This document shows, one piece after another, positions 44,088-52,905 of a DNA stretch of 64,000 nt. The notes under the pieces are model-generated. The model saw only the letters and a list, made by a program, of their open reading frames with translations. It did not search any database and was not told the DNA's origin. Origin of the DNA: an uncultured bacterium. Lineage in GTDB: Bacteria > Patescibacteriota > Saccharimonadia > Saccharimonadales > Saccharimonadaceae. Numbering within the stretch: the stretch's first letter is position 1; the number at the start of each line of letters is the position of its first letter. The DNA lies in assembly GCA_902761145.1 (NCBI GenBank), contig CACWJA010000003.1, positions 64,092 to 128,091 on the forward strand, in the 5' to 3' direction. The translations under genes were made by a program, and so were the position numbers.

Positions 44088-45950
44088 ATGAGTAAACAAC
44101 AGAGTCCAAATATCAAGATCTACATCTCCTGTCATAAGCCTTCGGCTTTTATCGATAGTAGCATTTTTCAGCCAATCAAAGTCGGCGCCGACAGCAACAA
44201 GGCTATCATCCCAAAGTCAATATCTGACAATACTGGTAATAACATATCAAAGCTCAACCCAAAATTTTGCGAACTAACAGCTCAATATTGGGCATGGAAA
44301 AATTCCAAACATGATTTCTACGGTTTCTTCCATTATCGACGTTATTTATCATTCTCCACCGACCAATCCTTTCCTACCGATGCTTGGGGATCAGTCATTG
44401 AAGAATATCCCAACGAAATCGCCGTAGAAAAATACACATTAACAAAAACAGCCATTGAAAATCTAGTTACAGAATACGACATTATCCTGCCAGAAAAGCG
44501 CGACATCACTTCTATGCCAGAAAAATGCGAAAGCAATAAAGAACAGTTTCTTTCCTCAGGTTTTTTACACAAAAAAGATCTAGATATAATGATGGACGTT
44601 ATTCAAAAAAAATATCCAGATTATTACTCTTATGCCGAAAAATATCTACAAGACTCAAAAACATATTTAAATAATATGTTTATTATGAAGAAAGATTTAT
44701 TCAATCAATATTGCACATGGTTGTTTGATATTCTCTTTGAATGTGAAAAGCGAATAGACTACAAAGATTACTCAGTTGAAGCAATTCGTACCCCCGGCCA
44801 TTTAGCAGAAAGGCTCTTAAACATATATTTAATGAAGTTATTCAATGATAATCCAGATATCAAAATAAAAGAATTACAGACAATCGTTTTTGCAAATACG
44901 GAGCCAATTATCAATCCAAAACCAGCTTTTGAAAAGAACAACATCCCTATTGCGTTATCAGCGGATAACTATTATGTACCATACATCTCCACCCTTATCA
45001 ATTCTATTAAGGCTAACGCATCCAAAAACAACAACTATGACATAATTATTATGCATAAAGATATTTCTCCGCAGAACCAAAACAGAATACAACGAGTCTT
45101 TTCAGACATAGATAATATTAAAATCCGCTTCATCAATGTAATCGGGTTTAACGGTAAATTTGAGAAACTCTTTTTACGTGGTCACTTCACTATAGAAACT
45201 TGGTTTAGGCTATTAATGCCAGACCTCTTCATTCATTACGATAAAATCCTATATCTTGATTCAGACCTAGTAGCAAATGCCGATATAGCTGAATTATATA
45301 AAACCAATATCAACGACTACCTTCTTGCCGCCTGCCACGATGCCGACACTGCTGGGCTATATAACGGCTTTGAACCAAAGAAAAAGCGTTACATGGATAA
45401 AAACCTTCAACTAGACAGCCCTTATGATTACTTCCAGGCAGGCGTCATACTATTCAATTTGCAGAATTTTAGAAGAACATACACCGTAGAATACATGCTC
45501 AAACTAGCAGCATCAAAAAAATGGGAGTTACTAGATCAAGACGTTCTAAATGTTCTAGCAAAAAATAAAGTCAAATATGTAGATATGTGTTGGAACGTTA
45601 TGTTCGACTGGCGATATATCCGCAGGCAAGACATTATCAGTCTTGCGCCGAAGTATCTTTCCGACGAATATGACAAAGCCCACTCAAATCCAAAGATCAT
45701 CCATTTTGCTGGCCCAGACAAACCTTGGAGCGATCCATGCGCCGACTATGCAGATTTATTTTGGGCATATTCAAAAGGAAGCGGTTTTTATGAAGAAATA
45801 ATTAGAAGAATGGCACAACCATGCACAACACGCACAAAAAGAAACCTCTCGCCGAAGTTTCTCCTTAGAAGGCACGTCATCGACAAATTATTCCCATATG
45901 ACACTAGACGCAGAGAAAAAGCAATCAAGTTTTATTTAAAAATCAGATAA
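44088..45950 (+). CDS. Two-domain glycosyltransferase: DUF4422 + GT8
   Basis: A 620-residue fusion. Residues about 10-235 match the DUF4422 glycosyltransferase-like family (KIYISCHKPSAF, LTAQYWAWKN, YGFFHYRRYL). Residues about 285-560 are a GT8 domain (IPIALSADNYYVPYISTLINSI, ILYLDSDLVANADI with the DSD metal site, LLDQDVLNVL, HFAGPDKPW). Both parts look complete, so one polypeptide may add two sugars. No membrane helix. It starts a plus-strand group within the polysaccharide locus. Confidence 0.87.
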   Translation: MSKQQSPNIKIYISCHKPSAFIDSSIFQPIKVGADSNKAIIPKSISDNTGNNISKLNPKFCELTAQYWAWKNSKHDFYGFFHYRRYLSFSTDQSFPTDAWGSVIEEYPNEIAVEKYTLTKTAIENLVTEYDIILPEKRDITSMPEKCESNKEQFLSSGFLHKKDLDIMMDVIQKKYPDYYSYAEKYLQDSKTYLNNMFIMKKDLFNQYCTWLFDILFECEKRIDYKDYSVEAIRTPGHLAERLLNIYLMKLFNDNPDIKIKELQTIVFANTEPIINPKPAFEKNNIPIALSADNYYVPYISTLINSIKANASKNNNYDIIIMHKDISPQNQNRIQRVFSDIDNIKIRFINVIGFNGKFEKLFLRGHFTIETWFRLLMPDLFIHYDKILYLDSDLVANADIAELYKTNINDYLLAACHDADTAGLYNGFEPKKKRYMDKNLQLDSPYDYFQAGVILFNLQNFRRTYTVEYMLKLAASKKWELLDQDVLNVLAKNKVKYVDMCWNVMFDWRYIRRQDIISLAPKYLSDEYDKAHSNPKIIHFAGPDKPWSDPCADYADLFWAYSKGSGFYEEIIRRMAQPCTTRTKRNLSPKFLLRRHVIDKLFPYDTRRREKAIKFYLKIR

Positions 45951-45996
45951 CCATCTGCCCATAGTTAATCAACTCAACTTCTTCAATCAAATGTGA

Positions 45997-46002
45997 TACA
46001 AT
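45997..46002 (+). promoter_or_regulatory. -10 box of the DPM1-like gene, leaderless
   Basis: TACAAT, six bases (ATTAAT), ATG at 46009. Confidence 0.55.
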
Positions 46003-46008
46003 ATTAAT

Positions 46009-46944
46009 ATGATCCTATACTGTGTAATACCGTGTTTCAATGAGTCCAAATGCCTAAAAGAAACCACGCATCGCCTCAATACCAAATTCGATAGCCTCAT
46101 TAAAGCAAAAAAAATCAATTCCCGTAGTAAAATTGTCTACATCGATGATGGTTCCAAAGATGACACTTGGACTATCATAAAAAACTTCGGCCACCGCATA
46201 ATTGGCATCAAATTATCCAGAAATCAAGGCCATCAAAACGCCTTACTAGCAGGCTTAATGTATGCCAGGGGAAAATGTGACGCAGCTATCTCAATGGACG
46301 CAGATCTTCAAGACGACATCGACGCCATCGACAACTTTATCGACGAATACAACAAAGGAGCAGAAATCGTCTATGGAGTACGCTCAGAACGCAAAAAAGA
46401 TTCATTTTTCAAACGAAACACGGCGTTAGCTTTCTATAAGATAATGAACTTATTCGGAGCCCAAACTATTTATAACCATGCGGACTATCGACTTATGAGC
46501 AATCGAGCACTCGAAGAACTTTCCCGCTTCAATGAAGTAAATCTATTTCTTCGTGGGATTGTGCCGTTAATTGGTCTTAAGACCGCCACCGTCAAATATA
46601 AACGCGCTGAACGTTTTGCTGGAGAATCTAAGTACCCACTCAAAAAAATGATCAATTTTGCCTTAGACGGTATTACTTCGTTCTCCATAAAACCAATTCG
46701 CCTTATTTTCTTTTTAGGCCTCGCCGTTTCGATAGTATCATTTTTGGTCCTTGCCTACGCATTAATAGTTAAACTAATTGGCCAGGCAATTTCTGGCTGG
46801 ACATTTACAATCTGCTCCATCTGGCTACTTGGTGGAATCCAAATGATCGCGCTCGGAATAATTGGCGAATATATAGGCAAAATCTACTCCGAAGTTAAAG
46901 CACGGCCTCATTATATTATAGAGGAGATCAAAGAAAACAAATGA
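46009..46944 (+). CDS. Polyprenyl-phosphate glycosyltransferase (GT2, GtrB/DPM1-like)
   Basis: A 311-residue GT2 enzyme: IPCFNESKCLKETTHRL, IDDGSKDDTW, SMDADLQDDI (DAD site), followed by two C-terminal helices (about residues 230-290) and a short EVKARPHYIIEE tail. It is a second paralogue of the GtrB-like protein at 35.5 kb. It overlaps the next gene by ATGA, so it probably loads the sugar used by that membrane enzyme. Confidence 0.87.
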   Translation: MILYCVIPCFNESKCLKETTHRLNTKFDSLIKAKKINSRSKIVYIDDGSKDDTWTIIKNFGHRIIGIKLSRNQGHQNALLAGLMYARGKCDAAISMDADLQDDIDAIDNFIDEYNKGAEIVYGVRSERKKDSFFKRNTALAFYKIMNLFGAQTIYNHADYRLMSNRALEELSRFNEVNLFLRGIVPLIGLKTATVKYKRAERFAGESKYPLKKMINFALDGITSFSIKPIRLIFFLGLAVSIVSFLVLAYALIVKLIGQAISGWTFTICSIWLLGGIQMIALGIIGEYIGKIYSEVKARPHYIIEEIKENK

Positions 46945-48737
46945 AAACGCTCCTAGCATTCTTAATCGGGCTAATATCAATCATATTTTTCTATTTTATT
47001 TTTTATCGCTCCTATATTCTAGCCTTTGGAAAAAAATTCATAAAAACTAATTTCAGAAAAAAGACCTGGATTATATTCGGCGCAATAGTTTTATTAGGAT
47101 TTATTCTTTGTATATTTTCACTTTCCAAGAATTCCTTTATATATTACTGGGACTATGGTGGATACTGGACTTACAGTTTTGACTACATGGATACATTATA
47201 TAGGTCACCGTCCGACGGAATAGCTCTTTTATGGGAATCCATCTTAAACTCAGATTACAACCTAATACTCCCGCTCATTATAAGTCTACCTCTTAAAATA
47301 TTCGGCATAACATTCTCTAGATATGTAATCATTAATTATTTCATGTTCTGCGTACCGGCAATGTTTATCGCATTCTCACTCTTTATTAAAATATCAAAAC
47401 AAAAAAAGCTTTTTTCTCATTTAGCCGGTTTTTTAATCCTAGCTACCTTTATCATTCCTCTTAAAGCCATGCTGATGGGCTATATAGATATAGCCATAAT
47501 GATTCCAGCTGTTCTACTTCTTTCGCTTATTATCGACTACAAATCAACAGATAGTCCAAAAAGAAATATGGCAAAAAATATCTCCATAGGTCTCCTACTA
47601 GTCATTTCCTTTTTATTCCGTAGATATTCAGCATTCTTCCTAGTGGGCTTAATCCTGAGTTTCTTCTTAGTAGAACTAGCAAAAAATCTAAAAAACACCC
47701 ATAAAAACAAACTTCTCAAGACCAATATAAAACAACTCCTTTTAAATTTCTCATCAATAGGCGTAACAACATTAGGTACTCTGCTCATATTCTTCTCTCC
47801 ACTTGTCTTTAGGGTACTAAATGATAACTATAGCGAAATGTATGTTGGATACGATACTGATCTAATAACAAAAATACAGAGCATATTCAATTACAGTGGT
47901 TGGGTCTTCATTGCTTTATCATCATTTGGCTTTATATATTCACACTATAAAAAAATAAACCGCAAAATTGCCACAGTTTCCATTTTATCAATACTTTTTA
48001 CATGCATTCTTTTCTTTAGAGTACAAAGAATGGATCCGCATCACTTCTACACAATCCTTGCACCAATTATGCTTCTTTCATACCTAGGCCTATATTATCT
48101 CCTAAATCTTAAAAAATGGATTCTTTCCATACCAGTCGTTATGGTTATACTCTTAAATCCCATATATTTCTTCTCCACAACAGCACAAAATACATTATCA
48201 CCAATCGCGCCACTTTTTAGCGCTCATCACGAACCATTAGTTAGAAACGATATCAATTCCCTAAAAAGCTTAGAAGAATACCTCAAAAACGACACAACCG
48301 GAAGCATCTTTGTTCTTGCCAGTGGTAGCATTCTAAATGCCGACATTGTCAGATCATTAGACAAACCATACAAAAAAATTGCCATAGACAGACAACTTAC
48401 CACAAACGACGTAGATCTAAGAGATGGGTTCCATTCAGATTTTCTAAGGGCAGACCTAATTATAACTACAGACCCAATACAGACACATCTTGCAAATAAC
48501 TCTCAAGAAATTATCAGATATCTAGCCGAGCAAATTCAAGACCCAAACTCATACATTGGCAAACACTTCGAAAAGGCATCTGCTACTTTTGCCCTTGATT
48601 CAAATACAACCGTTTACATTTATCACAAGACCTCCGAGTTTAGCCATCAAGATCTAGAGCAGATCTCAGACTACTACATGGAACTTTACCCCACACATCC
48701 AGAATTATTTAAAGAACGTATTTTACAAAGCAACTAA
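46941..48737 (+). CDS. Large membrane protein, probable GT-C glycosyltransferase
   Basis: A 598-residue protein with about twelve helices and a C-terminal soluble domain (about residues 430-598). The first large loop, YYWDYGGYWTYSFDYMD, carries acidic and aromatic residues typical of the active-site loop of GT-C enzymes using polyprenyl-phosphate sugars. I assign no named family. Coupling with the DPM1-like gene supports transfer of that sugar to an outside acceptor. It is convergent with the lectin fragment, seven bases away. Confidence 0.6.
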   Translation: MKTLLAFLIGLISIIFFYFIFYRSYILAFGKKFIKTNFRKKTWIIFGAIVLLGFILCIFSLSKNSFIYYWDYGGYWTYSFDYMDTLYRSPSDGIALLWESILNSDYNLILPLIISLPLKIFGITFSRYVIINYFMFCVPAMFIAFSLFIKISKQKKLFSHLAGFLILATFIIPLKAMLMGYIDIAIMIPAVLLLSLIIDYKSTDSPKRNMAKNISIGLLLVISFLFRRYSAFFLVGLILSFFLVELAKNLKNTHKNKLLKTNIKQLLLNFSSIGVTTLGTLLIFFSPLVFRVLNDNYSEMYVGYDTDLITKIQSIFNYSGWVFIALSSFGFIYSHYKKINRKIATVSILSILFTCILFFRVQRMDPHHFYTILAPIMLLSYLGLYYLLNLKKWILSIPVVMVILLNPIYFFSTTAQNTLSPIAPLFSAHHEPLVRNDINSLKSLEEYLKNDTTGSIFVLASGSILNADIVRSLDKPYKKIAIDRQLTTNDVDLRDGFHSDFLRADLIITTDPIQTHLANNSQEIIRYLAEQIQDPNSYIGKHFEKASATFALDSNTTVYIYHKTSEFSHQDLEQISDYYMELYPTHPELFKERILQSN

Positions 48738-48744
48738 TATTTTC

Positions 48745-49158
48745 TCAACTAGTTTTTCTTATTACCCACTTTTGATTATCTCCACCATGCCTATAATATA
48801 CTTGTATATTTCTTTCGTTCTCAGCTATCCCGCTATATACATCCAAACACGCAGATTGAATAAAATATGTTCCATCAGAATTTCTATCCAATCGCCAATA
48901 GCCAGCACAACTACCATCTCTATCCCATAACTGGACATTCGTTTCTGCATCTACAAAACCACCATAAACATTCAGCGATTTACCCGTCGCCGGATTAATT
49001 ATCTCATAAAAACCGTTGTCGTTATACACGAATTTAAATTGTTGGTTTTCGCTGTTATGGCTTCCATATAACTGAATATTTGTCCCATTCACCATCCGGC
49101 TAGCGCCACCATAGATATCTACAGCATAGCTATTATCGATCTCAGAGGTAATAGTATA
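48745..49158 (-). pseudogene. Ricin-type lectin domain, cut off by a frameshift from the upstream gene
   Basis: About 137 codons of an open frame beginning YTITSEIDNSYAVDIYGG. It is a beta-trefoil ricin B-type lectin with repeats YGGASRMVNGTNIQLY, NVYGGFVDAETNVQLWD and VYSGIAENERNIQVY. An ATG exists at 49095, but translation from it would cut the first repeat. The domain continues the neighbouring lysozyme-like protein in another frame: inserting one T near 49157-49160 gives ..PGDS/YTITSE.. as one protein of about 430 residues. Confidence 0.75.
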
Positions 49159-50036
49159 CTATCTCCTGGTCTTGCCGGATCCACCGCTCTGCGTTCTCTA
49201 GTTATCCCCCCAAACCAATCTTCAAAATACAAATAAAAATTCCTATTCCCATACGCGCTACAACTATCACCGGTGCCATATCCAGCTGACAGTGCTGCCC
49301 CATTCGGCTGATATGGCGTATATCTGTACAACGCAGAAGTTGCCAATGATCGTATATTCACCCAATCCCCACCACAATCAGAATTCGGATTATATTGCAC
49401 GTAGTTCCACCCTAGTGGATAGTTAGTCCACCCGCCATCTAGCACAGTGCGAAACATCGCCGCAGCTTTACGCACCTGGTTCTTAAAACCATAGTATTGC
49501 GAATCACATGCCGCCGTATCTGGACATCCATATCCAGTCGCCGATCTATATTGCCTATTATTTGGCCATGAGTCAGTAATAAGTCCTTGTTCTTTTTGTA
49601 GCAGCACTATTAATGCTTGCGGATTAATCCTATAGTCTTGCGCAGCCTGCCATATTATATGTGCCGCACTCTCCCCATGTGGCGCAGCATCACCATACGC
49701 CGTTCCGTCCCCAAAAGTTTCATCCGCCAGACATACAAAATGCCCATCTTTAATATGATAGGAGTAGCTAGTATAACGATCCGCCAAATACGTCCGCGTA
49801 TCGTTGCAATTACCTTTTTGCTTCAAAAAATCCCATATCTCCCCCTCATTCATGGCATTATAATTCCCCATCTGATAGTCAGACATTATATTCCCAGCAT
49901 CAAAAGCCCCCAAATCTGCAGCATCTACCGTTGTACCATCTTTATACTTGGTCACCAAGAAAGAAAACACGAATATCACCACAAACACACCTAGAAGCAT
50001 TATCCATTTCTGCCGCCCTTGTCCTCTTACCCTCAT
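49119..50036 (-). CDS. Membrane-anchored lysozyme/hemagglutinin-like protein, C-terminus frameshifted
   Basis: A 305-residue protein. A basic N-terminus and one helix (about residues 11-27) precede an extracellular domain with IDP-like PQALIVLLQKEQGLITDSW, ATGYGCPDTAACDSQYYGF, TNYPLGWNYVQYNPN and the end GTGDSCSAYGNRNFYLYFEDWFG. I recognise this block from secreted actinobacterial proteins annotated as hemagglutinin-like; the QKEQ segment could be a lytic transglycosylase-like acid. The last 13 residues (ILLPLRSIIAML) are out-of-frame reading of the lectin domain that follows. It overlaps the upstream gene by ATGA. Confidence 0.7.
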   Translation of the reverse strand: MRVRGQGRQKWIMLLGVFVVIFVFSFLVTKYKDGTTVDAADLGAFDAGNIMSDYQMGNYNAMNEGEIWDFLKQKGNCNDTRTYLADRYTSYSYHIKDGHFVCLADETFGDGTAYGDAAPHGESAAHIIWQAAQDYRINPQALIVLLQKEQGLITDSWPNNRQYRSATGYGCPDTAACDSQYYGFKNQVRKAAAMFRTVLDGGWTNYPLGWNYVQYNPNSDCGGDWVNIRSLATSALYRYTPYQPNGAALSAGYGTGDSCSAYGNRNFYLYFEDWFGGITRERRAVDPARPGDSILLPLRSIIAML

Positions 50037-50626
50037 ACGCTTACTTCTCCTTCAATTGTTCCTTTTCTATCACCAGAATTCAAATCTATTATTATCTTAT
50101 AAGTACCCGACGCAAGCTCACTCACTGGAATATCAAACCCTTCTTCGCAAGTAGAAGTGGCCGCACCGCCCACCACATTTGCCACATCACTATACTCAGT
50201 CCCACCCTCCAGGCTCAATCTGCATGTTCCACTGTCCAAATATTGATCAATATTCACCCGAATCACCAATATTCCGCCATTCACCCCAGCATACGTTAAA
50301 GCACCCGTTAATTGATTATTATAATTCGGATTATTCCCCTCATATGCCGCTACTTGTTCTTTCTCTTTTTCTCTTTCCGCCTCGTTAGCATTGCTATCAT
50401 TACCAGCACTAACACTATCCTGCTTTATATCACTATTACTAGTATCGCTCTCTTCTTTATTCTTGTCCTCAGCGACTTCTACAACATTATCTTCATGAAC
50501 GTCCGCATTCTTAGGCTTAAAATAACTATTCCATACCAAATAGACTATTACTCCTGCCGCCACCAACAATAGTAATATCACAAACCAATATACCCATTTC
50601 CTTCTGTTTTTACGTTTTTGTGCCAT
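50033..50626 (-). CDS. Membrane-anchored protein of unknown function
   Basis: A 197-residue protein: basic start (MAQKRKNRRKW), one helix (residues 12-33), a charged Asp/Glu/Lys/Ser linker to about residue 95, and a compact beta-sandwich-like domain (about 100-197) with a possible disulphide (TCRLSL and TCEEGF). I do not recognise the family. An AGGAGA site and an upstream TATAAT support the start. ATGA overlap with the lysozyme-like gene suggests the two products act together at the surface. Confidence 0.65.
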   Translation of the reverse strand: MAQKRKNRRKWVYWFVILLLLVAAGVIVYLVWNSYFKPKNADVHEDNVVEVAEDKNKEESDTSNSDIKQDSVSAGNDSNANEAEREKEKEQVAAYEGNNPNYNNQLTGALTYAGVNGGILVIRVNIDQYLDSGTCRLSLEGGTEYSDVANVVGGAATSTCEEGFDIPVSELASGTYKIIIDLNSGDRKGTIEGEVSV

Positions 50627-50737
50627 AAATTACATTCTCCTATTTTTATTATAAGCGCTTTCCCTATTTTTGTAAACCCTCTCTCTTATCAATACCGCAC
50701 ATAAAACACTATTTTGCAAACTTCCGTTCGGCCGCTA

Positions 50738-51064
50738 TTATTCTACATCTATCCCCAATATATCTGCAGCCCGCAATAATACTTCTTTCTCGTCACTATT
50801 ACACTCCATCATTCTTACCTTAAACAACTCTACCGTATCTTCATGCTTATAATCCAATATCTCCAAAGATCTAGCTGCCCCTGGCACCTTTTTTAATACG
50901 CCTTTTTCCACAAGGTTTTCCACATGCTCAGCCACCGCTGACACACTGGTAAGCCCCAGTCCCGACATTATCTCACGATAAGACGGAGAATACCCCTTTT
51001 CCTCTGTAAAATCCTGCAAATATTCCAATAATGCTAATTGTTTTTTCGTTAGCTTAGTTTTCAT
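50738..51064 (-). CDS. LexA-like DNA-binding domain protein without peptidase
   Basis: A 108-residue protein. Residues 1-66 match the LexA winged-helix domain: LTKKQLALLEYLQDF, KGYSPSYREIMSGLGLTSVSAVAEHVENL, KGVLKKVPGAARSLEI. The remaining 40 residues are an acidic helix, not the Ser-Lys self-cleaving domain, so RecA-triggered autocleavage is not expected. A longer frame reaches 51217 but would overlap the LCP gene; the ATG at 51064 lies six bases after TATAAT. Likely a repressor of itself and of the divergent LCP gene, with which it shares the promoter region. Confidence 0.8.
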   Translation of the reverse strand: MKTKLTKKQLALLEYLQDFTEEKGYSPSYREIMSGLGLTSVSAVAEHVENLVEKGVLKKVPGAARSLEILDYKHEDTVELFKVRMMECNSDEKEVLLRAADILGIDVE

Positions 51065-51066
51065 GC

Positions 51067-51076
51067 TATAATTATA
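51067..51076. promoter_or_regulatory. Overlapping divergent -10 boxes of the lexA-like and LCP genes
   Basis: TATAATTATA reads as TATAAT on both strands. Minus: six bases to ATG 51064. Plus: eight bases to ATG 51081. The two genes compete for one promoter site. Confidence 0.55.
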
Positions 51077-51080
51077 TACA

Positions 51081-52793
51081 ATGGATAATAATAAATCAAT
51101 CGATGGGCTCAAACCACGTCGCTCCGCAAAAGCGACTTCTTCCAGAACATCATCCAAGGTTCCTATGCCCAAGTCAGCAAAATCCCCCAAGAGCCCCAGC
51201 CACACCAACACCGCCAACCATCATACAAAGACCACAAAGCCCAAAAAAGCACCCAAAACAACTTCTACCACAAAAACCGCAAAACCCACCAAATCTACCC
51301 CTCCCACCACTACACAACCTACCGCCAAACCATCATCGATCGATATCAATGAGGATTTTCTCAGTCCTTCACAGATCTTCGATTTTGATGACGCCAGCGG
51401 CGAGCTAAAAGCCGCAGATATTACCTCGTCGCCCGATCCTCAAGACCCCAGCAGTTCAAAAAAACACAAAAAAGGAAAAAAGCAGAAAAAACCTATGTCT
51501 AAAAAACGCAAAATCATCCTCTGGATTATATCTATATTCATACTTCTGATAGTCGGTGGCGTTGTCTGGTTCATCCTCTGGGGCAATAGTATCATCGCCA
51601 AAATTACAGACGGCCAAGGCAACCTATTCGATCTTATCACTGAAACATACGCCCCCCTCAAAACAGACGCCAATGGCCGCACCAATATTCTCGCCTTTGG
51701 TACCAGTGGCTACAATATGGACGGTGACGAAGGTGACGGCACCCACGACGGGGCTCAACTCACCGATTCTATTATGGTTATTAGTCTAGATCAAGAAACA
51801 GGTGATACAGCCATGCTTTCAGTGCCTCGCGATCTCAAAGCCTCTCCTACCTGCACTGCCACCGGCAAAATCAACGAAGTCTACTGGTGTAACAATATGG
51901 AAGGCAACGCCGAACAAGCTGGCGCCGAAGCCCTCATAGCAGAAGTTAGCGATATTCTTGACATAGAAATCCAATATTATGCCCACGTCAACTGGGGCTC
52001 ATTAGTGCAAATAGTTGATACATTAGGCGGTATCACAGTTACAGTAGACGAAGATATCGATGATTATTATAGATACGAAGCAGGCGGTACCTATACCATG
52101 GGCGGCGAAGAAGCCCTTTGGCTAGCCCGTATCAGACACGGCACCGCACACGGCGATTTCACCAGAACTGCCTCTCAACAGAAAATCCTTATCGCCATCA
52201 AAAACCGTATCTTCGAAAAATCTCTTTCAATTACAGATCTATTAAGCCTGGCTTCCACCCTTGGCGACAACCTTCGCACCAATTTCTCTATCGACGAAAT
52301 GAAAACTCTTGCCCATCTCTCTTCCTCATTCGATTTCGACACTATGCGTCAAGTCTCACTTATAGACCCAGTTATGCTTGTCACTACTGGCACTATTAAT
52401 GGCATATCCTATGTTCTCCCAGCAGCCGGTGCCAATAATTATCTTGCCATCCAAAATTATGTTGCCAAAATGTTCTCCAGCGATCCACGCTCTTACGAAA
52501 ATTACACTATATTAGTCCTCAATGCCACCGACACCCCTGGTCTTGCATCTTCCGAACAAATTATTCTCAAAGATTCCGGCTACGACAATATTTATATAGA
52601 CGACGCCCCAGAAGGCACATATACCGAAGGTTATACACTCTATAATCTCACAGATGCTGCTCCTGGCACGCGTAAACTCCTAGAAGAAAAATACGGCGCC
52701 GCCCTACCACTAGAGTCTCTCCCCGCTAATATCTCTACAGACTACGATTTTATACTCATCGTCAACCCCGCCGACACCGATAGCAACAACTAG
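51081..52793 (+). CDS. LytR-CpsA-Psr (LCP) family glycan ligase
   Basis: A 570-residue membrane protein. A Thr/Lys/Pro-rich cytoplasmic tail (1-143) precedes one helix (144-166). The LCP domain (about 200-395) carries TNILAFGTSG, DSIMVISLD, the catalytic Arg in SVPRDLK (Arg250) and WLARIRHGTAHGDFTRTASQQ. A LytR_C domain is at the C-terminus (YTILVLNATDTPGLASSEQ). LCP enzymes join undecaprenyl-linked glycans to peptidoglycan, so this is the probable wall-attachment step for the polysaccharide made in the preceding 20 kb. The unusually long Thr-rich cytoplasmic tail is a possible phosphorylation region. Confidence 0.92.
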   Translation: MDNNKSIDGLKPRRSAKATSSRTSSKVPMPKSAKSPKSPSHTNTANHHTKTTKPKKAPKTTSTTKTAKPTKSTPPTTTQPTAKPSSIDINEDFLSPSQIFDFDDASGELKAADITSSPDPQDPSSSKKHKKGKKQKKPMSKKRKIILWIISIFILLIVGGVVWFILWGNSIIAKITDGQGNLFDLITETYAPLKTDANGRTNILAFGTSGYNMDGDEGDGTHDGAQLTDSIMVISLDQETGDTAMLSVPRDLKASPTCTATGKINEVYWCNNMEGNAEQAGAEALIAEVSDILDIEIQYYAHVNWGSLVQIVDTLGGITVTVDEDIDDYYRYEAGGTYTMGGEEALWLARIRHGTAHGDFTRTASQQKILIAIKNRIFEKSLSITDLLSLASTLGDNLRTNFSIDEMKTLAHLSSSFDFDTMRQVSLIDPVMLVTTGTINGISYVLPAAGANNYLAIQNYVAKMFSSDPRSYENYTILVLNATDTPGLASSEQIILKDSGYDNIYIDDAPEGTYTEGYTLYNLTDAAPGTRKLLEEKYGAALPLESLPANISTDYDFILIVNPADTDSNN

Positions 52794-52905
52794 TTACTAC
52801 CTTGACCATCCATACTCTAAGTCTCCATCCCTACTTGATTTTATTTCAAAAATATGGTATAACCACACTAAGGGTGAGTGTATCTTTATATTGGAGGTGT
52901 TTTAA

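Noticed and set aside
27206-48737. Insertion sequences or prophage in the polysaccharide locus
   Set aside because: No transposase, integrase or phage structural gene was found; the lysozyme-like domains are parts of secreted proteins.
51065-51217. Longer LexA-like protein starting at 51217
   Set aside because: The extra 51 codons overlap the LCP coding start on the other strand and precede the -10; LexA homology begins at 51064.
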